Below, piece by piece: positions 1 to 6,814 of a stretch of 10,888 nucleotides of DNA. Origin of the DNA: Casp-actino8 sp964513215. Its GTDB lineage: Bacteria; Actinomycetota; Acidimicrobiia; Acidimicrobiales; Ilumatobacteraceae. Below the pieces are notes generated by a model. That model was not told the DNA's origin. It saw nothing but the letters and a program-made list of their open reading frames with translations, and made no database searches. Within the stretch, counting starts at the first letter, position 1. Each line of letters starts with the position of its first letter. A program made the translations under genes and the position numbers. The DNA is taken from assembly GCA_964513215.1 (NCBI GenBank), contig CAZELU010000057.1:1-10888 (forward strand). Direction: 5' to 3'.

Positions 1-7
1 TTCGCCC

Positions 8-1087
8 ATGAAAGCCCTCATTCTCGCCGGCGGAGCCGGGACCCGGCTGCGGCCGATCACCCACACGAGCGCCAAGCAGCTCGTGCCGGTGGCCAACAAG
101 CCGATCCTGTTCTACGGGATCGAGGCCATGGTGTCGGCTGGCATCACCGAGATCGGTGTGATCGTCGGCGACACGCGGGCCGAGGTGATGGCAGCGCTCG
201 GTGACGGCAGCCAATGGGGTGCGCAGATCACATTCATCCCGCAGGATGCACCGTTGGGGTTGGCACATTGCGTCTTGATCGCGCGCGACTTCCTGGGTGA
301 CGACGACTTCGTCATGTACCTCGGCGACAACCTCCTCGAACAAGATCTCGGCGCGTTCGTGCGCGCGTTCGAATCGGCCCGGTCGTCGGCCGAACCGCCC
401 TCCGCGCAGATCTTGCTGAAGCAGGTTCCCGATCCGCATCGATTCGGCATCGCCGAACTCGACGCCAACGGCAACGTGGTTCATCTCGTCGAGAAGCCGG
501 CCGATCCGCCCACCGACCTCGCCCTGGTGGGGGTCTACTTGTTCGATCGCACCATCAACACGGCCGTGCGCGAGATCAAGCCGTCGGGTCGAGGCGAGCT
601 CGAGATCACCGATGCGATCCAGTGGTTGGTCGATCAGGGTCATCGCGTGCGTTGCGAGTTGCTCACCGGTTGGTGGATCGACACCGGCAAACTCACGCCG
701 CTGCTCGAGGCGAATCGCCTGTTGTTGGAAGTGATCGAGCCGCGCATCGATGGCGACGTTGACAGCGAGTCGTCGGTGGACGGTCGCGTGGTGGTGGAGG
801 CGGGCGCTGTCGTGCGCAACTCCACCCTTCGTGGTCCGCTCGTGATCGGCGCCAACGCGATCATCACCGACAGCTTCATCGGCCCGTACTCGGCCATCGG
901 CAACGGTTGCGAGGTCGTGCACAGCGAGATCGAGCACTCGGTGATCATGGAGCGCAGTCGCATCATCGACATCCCGCGCTTGGAAGACAGCCTCATCGGC
1001 AAGGAAGCCGAAGTCGTGCGATCGGGTCGTAAGCCGCGCGCGCTTCGTCTCATGATCGGCGATCACTGCCAGATCGACACGGAGTGA
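8..1087 (+). CDS. rmlA: Glucose-1-phosphate thymidylyltransferase, long form (RmlA)
   Basis: Makes dTDP-glucose from glucose-1-phosphate and dTTP, the first step of dTDP-L-rhamnose (or other dTDP-deoxysugar) synthesis in the cytoplasm. The 359-residue protein has the nucleotidyltransferase signature GTRLRP at residues 11-16 and KQLVPVANKP at 23-32. It also has the metal-binding LGD at 105-107, VEKP at 161-164, and GELEITDAIQ followed by GWWIDTGK near 196-228. Residues from about 245 to the end form a left-handed beta-helix-like tail with hexapeptide-type repeats (GRVVVEAGAVVRNSTL, then IGPYSAIGNG). This tail marks the long RmlA/StrD-like subfamily and is absent from the roughly 290-residue E. 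coli enzyme. The ATG is the first codon of the conserved MKALILAGG start. Only 7 bases precede it in the window, so its promoter and ribosome site cannot be judged. It is the first visible gene of the rmlACBD operon, and its stop is 1 nt before rmlC. The family call is secure. The exact sugar product depends on the downstream genes. Confidence 0.95.
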   Translation: MKALILAGGAGTRLRPITHTSAKQLVPVANKPILFYGIEAMVSAGITEIGVIVGDTRAEVMAALGDGSQWGAQITFIPQDAPLGLAHCVLIARDFLGDDDFVMYLGDNLLEQDLGAFVRAFESARSSAEPPSAQILLKQVPDPHRFGIAELDANGNVVHLVEKPADPPTDLALVGVYLFDRTINTAVREIKPSGRGELEITDAIQWLVDQGHRVRCELLTGWWIDTGKLTPLLEANRLLLEVIEPRIDGDVDSESSVDGRVVVEAGAVVRNSTLRGPLVIGANAIITDSFIGPYSAIGNGCEVVHSEIEHSVIMERSRIIDIPRLEDSLIGKEAEVVRSGRKPRALRLMIGDHCQIDTE

Positions 1088-1088
1088 C

Positions 1089-1652
1089 ATGGCCACCCAA
1101 GCGGAACGCGTATACGAAAGCGACTTGATCACCGGCGTCTGGATCGCCGAACCCAAGGTGCACGGTGACGAGCGCGGATTGTTCGTCGAGTCGTATCGCC
1201 GCGAGTGGATTCCGGGCGCACGCGAGATGATCCAGACCAACCGATCGAACAAGCAGGCGGGCGCTCTGGTGGGCCTGCACTATCACCTGCATCAGGCCGA
1301 CTACTGGTACGTGATCAGCGGATCGATGCGCGTGGTTCTGCACGATCTGCGTGTCGGGAGTCCCACCGATGGCGCCACGCAGACCATCGACCTGCGCGGT
1401 GACGTTCACAAGGGTGTGTTCATCCCGCCGGGTGTTGCGCACGGCTTCGCTGCGCACGCCGACCTGGTCATGACGTACCTCGTCGACGGTTATTACAACC
1501 CGTCCGACGAGTTGGGTGTGGCGTGGGACGATCCGGCCATCGGAGCCGACTGGGGAGTCTCGTCGCCGGTCATGTCGGCGCGCGACGCCAACAATCCGCG
1601 TCGGGCCGATATTCCCGATCATCAGCGGCCCCGCTGGCCGCTGCGCACCTGA
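1089..1652 (+). CDS. rmlC: dTDP-4-dehydrorhamnose 3,5-epimerase family protein (RmlC), divergent active site
   Basis: Cupin-fold sugar-nucleotide epimerase expected to convert dTDP-4-keto-6-deoxyglucose to dTDP-4-keto-L-rhamnose. The 187 residues contain the DxRGxFxExYR start (residues 27-37), GLHYH with the catalytic His64, the HDLR-GSPTDG strand (85-95), IPPGVAHGF (112-120) and the GYYNPSDELGVAWDDP block (134-149). That block holds the Tyr expected to act as proton donor. In typical RmlC the His is followed by Gln (HYQ) and then a QGKLVRV segment with an active-site Lys. Here these read HYH and QADYWYV, so the Lys appears replaced by Asp71. The start is the ATG 1 nt after the rmlA stop, with GGAG at 1081-1084 as ribosome site. 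The rmlA, rmlB and rmlD context supports a rhamnose role. A different epimerisation or ketoisomerisation specificity is possible because of the altered pocket. Confidence 0.85.
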   Translation: MATQAERVYESDLITGVWIAEPKVHGDERGLFVESYRREWIPGAREMIQTNRSNKQAGALVGLHYHLHQADYWYVISGSMRVVLHDLRVGSPTDGATQTIDLRGDVHKGVFIPPGVAHGFAAHADLVMTYLVDGYYNPSDELGVAWDDPAIGADWGVSSPVMSARDANNPRRADIPDHQRPRWPLRT

Positions 1653-1654
1653 GG
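1651..1654 (+). promoter_or_regulatory. Ribosome binding site that fixes the rmlB start
   Basis: GAGG lies 5 nt before the GTG at 1660 and overlaps the rmlC stop codon. It supports this GTG over in-frame codons further upstream, the longest of which would add 48 residues encoded inside rmlC. Confidence 0.6.
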
Positions 1655-1659
1655 CGAAC

Positions 1660-2625
1660 GTGAAGCTGTTCGTGACCGGCGCGGCCGGATTCATCGGGTC
1701 GAACTACGTGCGCTGGCTGCTTGCGAATTCCGACGACCAAGTGACGATCTTCGACAAGCTCACGTACGCCGGCAACCTCGAGAGCATTCGCGATCTCGTC
1801 GACGATCGTCGGTGTCGTTTTGTGCAAGGCGATGTTTGCGATTCCGATGTCGTGCTCGATGCAATGAAGGGCCACGACGCCGTGGTGCACTTCGCGGCCG
1901 AGAGCCACGTCGATCGCAGCATCGTCGACCCTTATGCGTTCGTGCGCACCAATGCGTTCGGCACGAACGTGATGTGCGACGTGGCGCGACAGGTGGGTGT
2001 GCAGCGATTCCTGCACATCAGCACCGACGAGGTGTATGGCTCGATCGAGGAGGGTTCGTTCACCGAAACCGATCGGCTCGGACCCCGTTCGCCGTACGCG
2101 GCGTCGAAGGCCAGCAGCGATCTGATCGCGCTGTCGTACGTGACCACCTACGGAATGCCTGTGGTGGTCACGCGGTGCTCCAACAACTTCGGCCCGTATC
2201 AGTTCCCCGAGAAGCTCATTCCGCTGTTCACCACCAACTTGCTCGACGGCAAGAGGGTTCCGCTGTACGGCGACGGCGGCAACGTGCGCGACTGGATCCA
2301 CGTGGAAGACCACAATCGCGCGGCTCACCTGGTGTTGCAGAAGGGCGTCGTGGGCGAGATCTACAACATCGGTGCTCACAACGAGATCACCAATCGCGAG
2401 ATCACGTACCGCTTGCTCGAATTGTGCGGCCGTGACGAGTCGTTCGTGCAGCCGGTGGCCGATCGCCTCGGTCACGATCGCCGGTATTCGGTGACCATCG
2501 ACAAGATCAGCGCATTGGGTTGGAAGATGCAGCGGTCGTTCGAGGAGTCGCTGGCCGAAACGGTCGAGTGGTATCGCAACAATCGCGCGTGGTGGGAACC
2601 GCTCAAGGCGCGCGCCGGACTGTGA
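1660..2625 (+). CDS. rmlB: dTDP-glucose 4,6-dehydratase (RmlB)
   Basis: NAD-dependent extended short-chain dehydrogenase that converts dTDP-glucose to dTDP-4-keto-6-deoxyglucose, the second chemical step of the pathway. From the GTG start the protein has 321 residues and begins VKLFVTGAAGFIGSN, with the Rossmann GxxGxxG at 7-13. Further marks are the AAESHVDRSI motif (79-88), the catalytic STDEVYG with Thr122, Asp123 and Glu124 (121-127), and YAASK with Tyr146 and Lys150. Substrate-binding segments NNFGPYQFPEKLIPL (175-189), YGDGGNVRDWIHVEDH (203-218) and GHDRRYS (271-277) are also present. A longer reading frame opens at 1516, but those extra 48 residues are frame-shifted rmlC and do not belong to the family. 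It starts 7 nt after the rmlC stop and overlaps the rmlD start. Confidence 0.95.
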   Translation: MKLFVTGAAGFIGSNYVRWLLANSDDQVTIFDKLTYAGNLESIRDLVDDRRCRFVQGDVCDSDVVLDAMKGHDAVVHFAAESHVDRSIVDPYAFVRTNAFGTNVMCDVARQVGVQRFLHISTDEVYGSIEEGSFTETDRLGPRSPYAASKASSDLIALSYVTTYGMPVVVTRCSNNFGPYQFPEKLIPLFTTNLLDGKRVPLYGDGGNVRDWIHVEDHNRAAHLVLQKGVVGEIYNIGAHNEITNREITYRLLELCGRDESFVQPVADRLGHDRRYSVTIDKISALGWKMQRSFEESLAETVEWYRNNRAWWEPLKARAGL

Positions 2626-3485
2626 ACCGGGTTCTCGTCACCGGCGCCGCCGGTCAATTGGGTCACGACGTGGTGGCGGTCGCGGCATCGCGGGGAGACA
2701 CAGTGCTGGCAGTCGATCAGGCGGATCTCGACATCACGCAGCGCGAGCAGGTGCACGAAGCCATCGCCGAATGGCGCCCCGACGTGATCATCAACTGTGC
2801 CGCGATGACCGCGGTCGACCTGTGTGAATCCGAGGTGGAGAAGGCGTTCGCAGTGAACGAACACGCGGTGCGCTGGATCGCCGAGGCCTGCGACGCGATC
2901 GACGCGCGGCTCGTGCACATCAGTACCGATTACGTGTTCGACGGCACGAAGACCGGCGCCTACGTGGAAGCTGATTCTCCCAATCCGCAGAGCGTGTACG
3001 GCGCGTCGAAATTGGCGGGCGAGAAGGCAGCGCTCGAACTCGGCTCGAATGCGGTGGTGGTGCGCACGTCGTGGGTGTGCGGGGCGAACGGTTCGAACAT
3101 GGTGCGTACGGTGCAACGGTTGGTGGGGGAAGGCAAGCCGCTTGCGTTCGTGGGCGATCAGGTGGGTTGCCCCACGTTCACGGCCGACTTGGCGCCGGCA
3201 CTGTTCACGCTCGTGGACGATCGGCACAGCGGCGTGTTCCACCTCACGAATCAGGGTGCTGTGAGCTGGCACGGCTTCGTGCGCGAGATCGTGCGCGAGT
3301 TGGGGAGTGATCCCGATACGGTGCGCGCGATCACGACAGCCGAGCTCGTGCCGCCGCGGCCGGCGAAGAGACCGGCGAACAGCGTGCTGGAGAACAAGGC
3401 GTGGCGTGACGCGGGATACGAGTTGTTGCGGGACTTCCGCGAACCGCTCCACGAATTACTGCACGGCCCGCTGCGCAATCCCTGA
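2622..3485 (+). CDS. rmlD: dTDP-4-dehydrorhamnose reductase (RmlD)
   Basis: Reduces dTDP-4-keto-L-rhamnose to dTDP-L-rhamnose with NAD(P)H, the last step of the pathway. The start is the GTG at 2622, which shares GTGA with the rmlB stop. This gives 287 residues beginning VNRVLVTGAAGQLG, with GxxGxxG at 8-14. Other family marks are INCAAMTAVDLCE (57-69), STDYVFDG (101-108), the catalytic YGASK with Tyr126 and Lys130, VRTSWV (147-152) and RPANSVLEN near 250-258. The frame stays open upstream to 2520, but that stretch is inside rmlB and adds no family sequence. The 4-nt overlap and lack of a clear ribosome site suggest translation coupled to rmlB. The gene ends the operon and converges on the MOSC gene 22 nt away. 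Confidence 0.93.
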   Translation: MNRVLVTGAAGQLGHDVVAVAASRGDTVLAVDQADLDITQREQVHEAIAEWRPDVIINCAAMTAVDLCESEVEKAFAVNEHAVRWIAEACDAIDARLVHISTDYVFDGTKTGAYVEADSPNPQSVYGASKLAGEKAALELGSNAVVVRTSWVCGANGSNMVRTVQRLVGEGKPLAFVGDQVGCPTFTADLAPALFTLVDDRHSGVFHLTNQGAVSWHGFVREIVRELGSDPDTVRAITTAELVPPRPAKRPANSVLENKAWRDAGYELLRDFREPLHELLHGPLRNP

Positions 3486-3513
3486 TTGGGTGTGGGGATC
3501 CAGGGCTTCAGGG
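3480..3513. terminator. Inverted repeat at the convergent rmlD / MOSC junction, possible bidirectional terminator
   Basis: CCCTGA at 3480-3485 is perfectly complementary to TCAGGG at 3508-3513, with a 22-nt loop. CAGGG at 3501-3505 offers a competing shorter pairing. The repeat includes the stop codons of both converging genes. There is no T-tract on either side, the stem is only 6 bp and the loop is long, so a classical intrinsic terminator is doubtful. No other hairpin is visible in the 22-nt gap. Confidence 0.25.
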
Positions 3514-4251
3514 CTCGAGAGTGACGACATCGCCGGGGCGCACCACTCCACGTTCGGTCACCGTCGCGTACAACCGGCTGATCGCCCCGCCGAACTCACC
3601 CTCGCGATCGTGATGCAACCGCCCGAAGTCGCCGTCCTTCATCCACTGCGCGTTCTTCTTGCACGGCACTGCGTACGCCCACACCTCGCACATCACCTCA
3701 CCGATCCGCAATCGCACGCCGGGTCGCACGTCGTTCCAGTCGATGCCGCCAATGGTGATGTTCTCGCCCGCCGATCCATAGGCGATCGGGTGTCCGTCGG
3801 CTCGTAGTCGATCGATCACCTCGGCCGACCACAGACACAGTGCCTGGAACGGCCGGCCGTGATGCGCGCGCTCCTTCTGAACGTCGCCTTCGATGCCTCG
3901 CCATCCGACGTACGCCTCGGCAACCGGCCCCTTCGGCACGCCACCCTTGCTCGTGTTCACCTGAACGACCGCACCCGTGCACGTGGCTGGCGCGTGGCCG
4001 CCTACACGCAACGTGAGAGGAGCCGCTGCAACGGTGGCCCACACTTGGGCGAGCAATTCGGGCACCTCGTCGCTCGGCAGCTTCAGCACGTCGACATCTC
4101 TCAGCAGGGTGTCGACGCGGTCGGCCAAGTGGGCGACAGGGTTCGGATCGCGACCGTTGCGCATCATCTCGAGAATGATCGGCGCGTTCAGCAGCGTCTT
4201 GCGGGCATCCTGGTCGGTGAAGAGATACGGGCCGACCGGAATCAACGACAC
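3508..4251 (-). CDS. MOSC domain-containing protein (YiiM-like) with N-terminal extension
   Basis: The C-terminal 155 or so residues of this 247-residue protein are a MOSC domain, the beta-rich fold shared with molybdenum cofactor sulfurases and YiiM/YuaD-type proteins. Visible marks are VVQVNTSKGGVPK (95-107), YVGWRGIEGDVQ (114-125), HHGRPFQALCLWSAEVI (130-146), GSAGENITIGGIDWNDV (159-175), and the conserved Cys in WAYAVPCKKN (Cys197), which would carry the sulfur in the family. Residues 1-85 are a mostly helical, acidic stretch that I do not recognise; an unrelated N-terminal domain is possible. I chose the GTG start 1 nt after the ATPase stop (TGA-C-GTG). The frame is open upstream to 4389, but that part overlaps the ATPase. 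No ribosome site is seen, so coupled translation is likely. What the protein does for its operon partners is unknown. A molybdopterin- or N-hydroxylated-compound-related role would be a guess from the family only. Confidence 0.8.
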   Translation of the reverse strand: MSLIPVGPYLFTDQDARKTLLNAPIILEMMRNGRDPNPVAHLADRVDTLLRDVDVLKLPSDEVPELLAQVWATVAAAPLTLRVGGHAPATCTGAVVQVNTSKGGVPKGPVAEAYVGWRGIEGDVQKERAHHGRPFQALCLWSAEVIDRLRADGHPIAYGSAGENITIGGIDWNDVRPGVRLRIGEVMCEVWAYAVPCKKNAQWMKDGDFGRLHHDREGEFGGAISRLYATVTERGVVRPGDVVTLEP

Positions 4252-4252
4252 G

Positions 4253-6025
4253 TCAGGAGAGTATCCCGTCGGCCAAACGCCCGAGCTTGCGCATCTCGCG
4301 TCGTAGGGCCACGCGCAGGTGCGAACGGTCGATCGGTTTGTCGTCAGCGGCGGCGAGGAACGCGGCCGCGACCGACACGTTGCGCACATTGCCGCCCGAG
4401 AAATTGATGGCGGCCAATTCGTCGTGGCTCACTTCGGGCGCGCACACCGACAACGGCAGGTGCAGTTGCCACAACTTGAGTCGAAGGTCGCGGTCGGGCG
4501 CCATGAACTCGACCATTCCTTGGATGCGACGCTGGAACGCTTGATCGACGTTCGCGGCCAAGTTCGTGCTGATGATCACGAAGCCCTCGAACGTCTCGAC
4601 TCGCTGCAACAGGTAGGCGACTTCGATGTTCGCGTAGCGGTCACGGGCATCGTTGGTTTCGCTGCGCTTGCCGAAAATCGCGTCACCTTCGTCGAACAGA
4701 ACGAGTGCGCCGCCGACACTCGCGGCGTCGAACACTTCCTCGAGGTTCTTCTCGGTTTCGCCGATGTACTTCGACACGACGGTCGAGAGATCGATCTTCA
4801 CCAACTCGAGTCCGAGATCGCCGGCGATCACCTCGGCGGCCAGCGTCTTGCCGGTACCCGACGGCCCGGCGAACACCGCCAGCAATCCGGGTGGAACGTG
4901 GCGACCGATGCCGGGCATCTCGCGAACGCGACTCGCCTGGCGATAGCGCTGAGCGAGCGACTGCAACTCGTCGAGACAATCGGATTCGACGATGAGGTCG
5001 TCCCACGTGCGCGACGGCGCCGTGCGGTTACCGAGTTCGAACAGACGATGGTCGGCCAAGCGGCGGACGGCTCGGGACAGATCGCCGTCGACGAGAGGCA
5101 GGGTCGAGTGCACACGCCTGAGCTGATCGGCGGTGAGCGGATGCGGCGAATCCTGACCGAGCACCGACGCGACTTCTTCAGCCGACGCGGCACTCGGCGG
5201 TGCGGCTGCCTCCTTCCACGCGCGACGTGGCAGGAGTTCGGGATCGACACCGGCCGGTGTGGAGATGCCGATCACCAGATGGTTGGCATCGTCGAGAGTC
5301 GCGCTTCCGAGTGACGTGAGCGATCCGGAGAGTTCGACGAGCAGAGCAGCGTGGCACAGCGTCGCCTCACGCACACACGCGTCCCATTGCGCTTGATCGT
5401 TCGGGTCACGAACCACCAACACCGAGTCGCCCGCCAACTCGTTCATGAGCAGCGTTCGACGACGAGTGGGGTCGTCTCCCACCACGAGCATCGACGTGAT
5501 GTCTCCGCGGTTACCGCCCCGATCGACGAGACGCGAGCCAACGGGAAGTGCCGGATCGGGCCGCGGGTCGTCGGAGAGTCCCCACATCACGGTGGAGTCG
5601 ACCGACACCGTTCGTGAGGCGAAAGGTCCCGACGTGGAGACCGTGACGAGTCGTGCGCGACGCAGTCGCGAATCAGGCCCCACGGTCGATGCGCCACTGA
5701 ACTCGTCATCACGCAGTTGATCGAGCATTCCGAGACGGATGCTTCCGATGCCGTCGGGGGAGAGGGGGGCCAAGGCACGTTGCCTCTCGAGCGAGCGCTC
5801 GACATGAACGCACAGCACGAGCGCGAGCACTTCGTCGTCGGGGCAACCCGCGCCGCGCGCGAGTGCCACCACCGGATCATCGGTGTCGAGAGCCTTCGCG
5901 CGCAATGAGGCGAGTGACGATGTCGAACCCCGGCCTCCATCGGCGGCGTTCGCGACCAGCAGTCGAACCGCTTCGTCGGCCCAGCGACTGGCCGAGCCGT
6001 CAGCCGAAGAGTTCTTCGATCGCAT
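4253..6025 (-). CDS. AAA+ ATPase of the extracellular contractile injection system type (Afp15/PVC15-like)
   Basis: The 590-residue protein has an intact C-terminal AAA+ module. Walker A GPSGTGKT is at 387-394, followed by the family-typical VSKYIGETEKNLEEVFDAA (417-435). Walker B is LVLFDEGD at 441-448, then FGKRSETNDARDRYANIEV (451-469), the sensor-1 region ISTNL (485-489), Arg-finger candidates Arg499-Arg500, and a sensor-2 region FSGGNVRN (542-549). This set of segments is characteristic of the ATPases encoded in eCIS loci such as Afp and PVC, though relatives exist outside such loci. Upstream, SMLVVGDDPTRRRTLL (178-193) sits where a first P-loop would be but lacks the GK[ST]. I read residues 175-320 as a degenerate, probably inactive, AAA-like domain after a variable N-terminal region. 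The ATG overlaps the preceding gene by 26 nt and has only a weak purine run upstream. The role in eCIS is not settled; assembly, cargo loading or disassembly have been considered. Confidence 0.85.
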   Translation of the reverse strand: MRSKNSSADGSASRWADEAVRLLVANAADGGRGSTSSLASLRAKALDTDDPVVALARGAGCPDDEVLALVLCVHVERSLERQRALAPLSPDGIGSIRLGMLDQLRDDEFSGASTVGPDSRLRRARLVTVSTSGPFASRTVSVDSTVMWGLSDDPRPDPALPVGSRLVDRGGNRGDITSMLVVGDDPTRRRTLLMNELAGDSVLVVRDPNDQAQWDACVREATLCHAALLVELSGSLTSLGSATLDDANHLVIGISTPAGVDPELLPRRAWKEAAAPPSAASAEEVASVLGQDSPHPLTADQLRRVHSTLPLVDGDLSRAVRRLADHRLFELGNRTAPSRTWDDLIVESDCLDELQSLAQRYRQASRVREMPGIGRHVPPGLLAVFAGPSGTGKTLAAEVIAGDLGLELVKIDLSTVVSKYIGETEKNLEEVFDAASVGGALVLFDEGDAIFGKRSETNDARDRYANIEVAYLLQRVETFEGFVIISTNLAANVDQAFQRRIQGMVEFMAPDRDLRLKLWQLHLPLSVCAPEVSHDELAAINFSGGNVRNVSVAAAFLAAADDKPIDRSHLRVALRREMRKLGRLADGILS

Positions 6026-6764
6026 CTGCAGCCGACTTCTTTCCGGTCATCACCGGCCCGGCCGCGTCGACGACCATGCCCGTCATTCCGGGCAGGGCGT
6101 AGGCCAGATCTTCGAGCACCGCCGATACGTCACCATTCTCGGGAATCGGCATGCCGCTCTTCAACACGATGTCCGATCCGGACACGACCGCGGTCCCGGC
6201 TACGAATCGATCGTTCACGGCGTTGAGAACCTTGAGCGTTTCGATGAGCGCCGCTTCGCTCGGCTCGCCCACGGTCCGACGGCAGGTGATGGTAGCCAGG
6301 CGACGTTCGACGTCGGCGACGACTTCGACGTGAGTGCCGTCGTCGTCGACGTACGAAACCGACACGTCACTCTCGTCCGATCGAGTGAATCCGAGTTCTT
6401 CGAGACCGGACGCGGCCCCGAGCCACTGCGGCGCCGCTTCGAACGACAGACCGATCCACACTTCGCCGTCGGCTCCATCGACGCGGCGGGCAGCGCTGTC
6501 GATGCGCCAGTCACGGGCAAAGGGTCCGGCGCCGGGTCCGGTGGCCGACTCGGGGCCGGACACCGTGATGCGGACGTCGCCATGCGCGTCGAGCGACCCG
6601 TGTCGCACACGCGTGCGCGCACCGAACACGTCTTCGAGTTCGATGTGGTCCCACACGTCAGGTGATACGAGTCCGGTGAGCGAGACGACACCATCGTCGA
6701 CACGCGCTTCGATCTGACGTAGCAACACGTCGCCAGCGGGGTGCGTGAAATTCACATCGGTCAT
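6000..6764 (-). CDS. Hypothetical protein with YbjN / type III chaperone-like C-terminal region
   Basis: A 254-residue acidic protein without signal peptide or membrane segment. The first 100 residues are beta-rich (LLRQIEARVDDGVVSLTG; VWDHIELEDVFGARTRVRHG), are bounded by a Gly/Pro linker (SGPESATGPGAGP, 69-81), and match nothing I recognise. From about residue 104 the layout of a strand, a helix with GLEELGF (120-126), strands, then a helix-strand unit LKVLNAVNDRF...TAVVSGSDIVLKSGMPIP (177-208) and a final helix ending AADAIEELFG resembles the YbjN / type III secretion chaperone-like fold. That likeness is pattern-based and not proven. The start is well supported by GAGGAGG 5 nt upstream. 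It lies 50 nt downstream of the DUF4157 gene and overlaps the ATPase gene by 26 nt. Its position between a putative cargo and a putative loading ATPase suggests a chaperone or adaptor role, which is inference. Confidence 0.7.
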   Translation of the reverse strand: MTDVNFTHPAGDVLLRQIEARVDDGVVSLTGLVSPDVWDHIELEDVFGARTRVRHGSLDAHGDVRITVSGPESATGPGAGPFARDWRIDSAARRVDGADGEVWIGLSFEAAPQWLGAASGLEELGFTRSDESDVSVSYVDDDGTHVEVVADVERRLATITCRRTVGEPSEAALIETLKVLNAVNDRFVAGTAVVSGSDIVLKSGMPIPENGDVSAVLEDLAYALPGMTGMVVDAAGPVMTGKKSAADAIEELFG

Positions 6765-6769
6765 GGGAG

Positions 6770-6776
6770 CCTCCTC
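6770..6776 (-). promoter_or_regulatory. Strong ribosome binding site of the YbjN-like gene
   Basis: On the minus strand GAGGAGG precedes the ATG by 5 nt (CTCCC). It is among the best Shine-Dalgarno matches in the window and suggests efficient independent initiation of this gene despite its operon position. Confidence 0.7.
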
Positions 6777-6809
6777 GGGCGATTCATGGAACGGGTCGCC
6801 CGGCGGGCG
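6776..6809 (-). repeat. Paired inverted repeats between the DUF4157 gene and the YbjN-like gene
   Basis: Two mutually exclusive hairpins can form in the 50-nt gap. CGCCC (6797-6801) pairs with GGGCG (6805-6809) around a 3-nt loop. CGGGCGA (6776-6782) pairs with TCGCCCG (6796-6802) around a 13-nt loop. The second reaches the ribosome site of the downstream gene. There is no T-tract. Any regulatory effect is inferred, and GC-rich DNA yields such pairings by chance. Confidence 0.25.
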
Positions 6810-6814
6810 CCGGA

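Noticed and set aside
1516..1659. N-terminal extension of rmlB by 48 residues.
   Set aside because: The extra residues are frame-shifted rmlC and precede the Rossmann start. The GTG at 1660 has a ribosome site and begins directly at the family N-terminus.
1570..2475. A 301-codon frame opposite rmlB, and a similar 326-codon frame at 2472-3452 opposite rmlD.
   Set aside because: Both are His/Arg/Val-rich mirror frames of well-identified genes, with no independent motif.
4252..4389. N-terminal extension of the MOSC protein by 46 residues.
   Set aside because: The stretch overlaps the conserved end of the ATPase in another frame and is Arg/Ser/Cys-rich shadow sequence. The GTG 1 nt after the ATPase stop is the simpler start, though it has no ribosome site to confirm it.
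4319..5314. A 331-codon plus-strand frame inside the AAA+ ATPase gene.
   Set aside because: It is antisense to the conserved Walker A/B region, and its composition is typical of a shadow frame.
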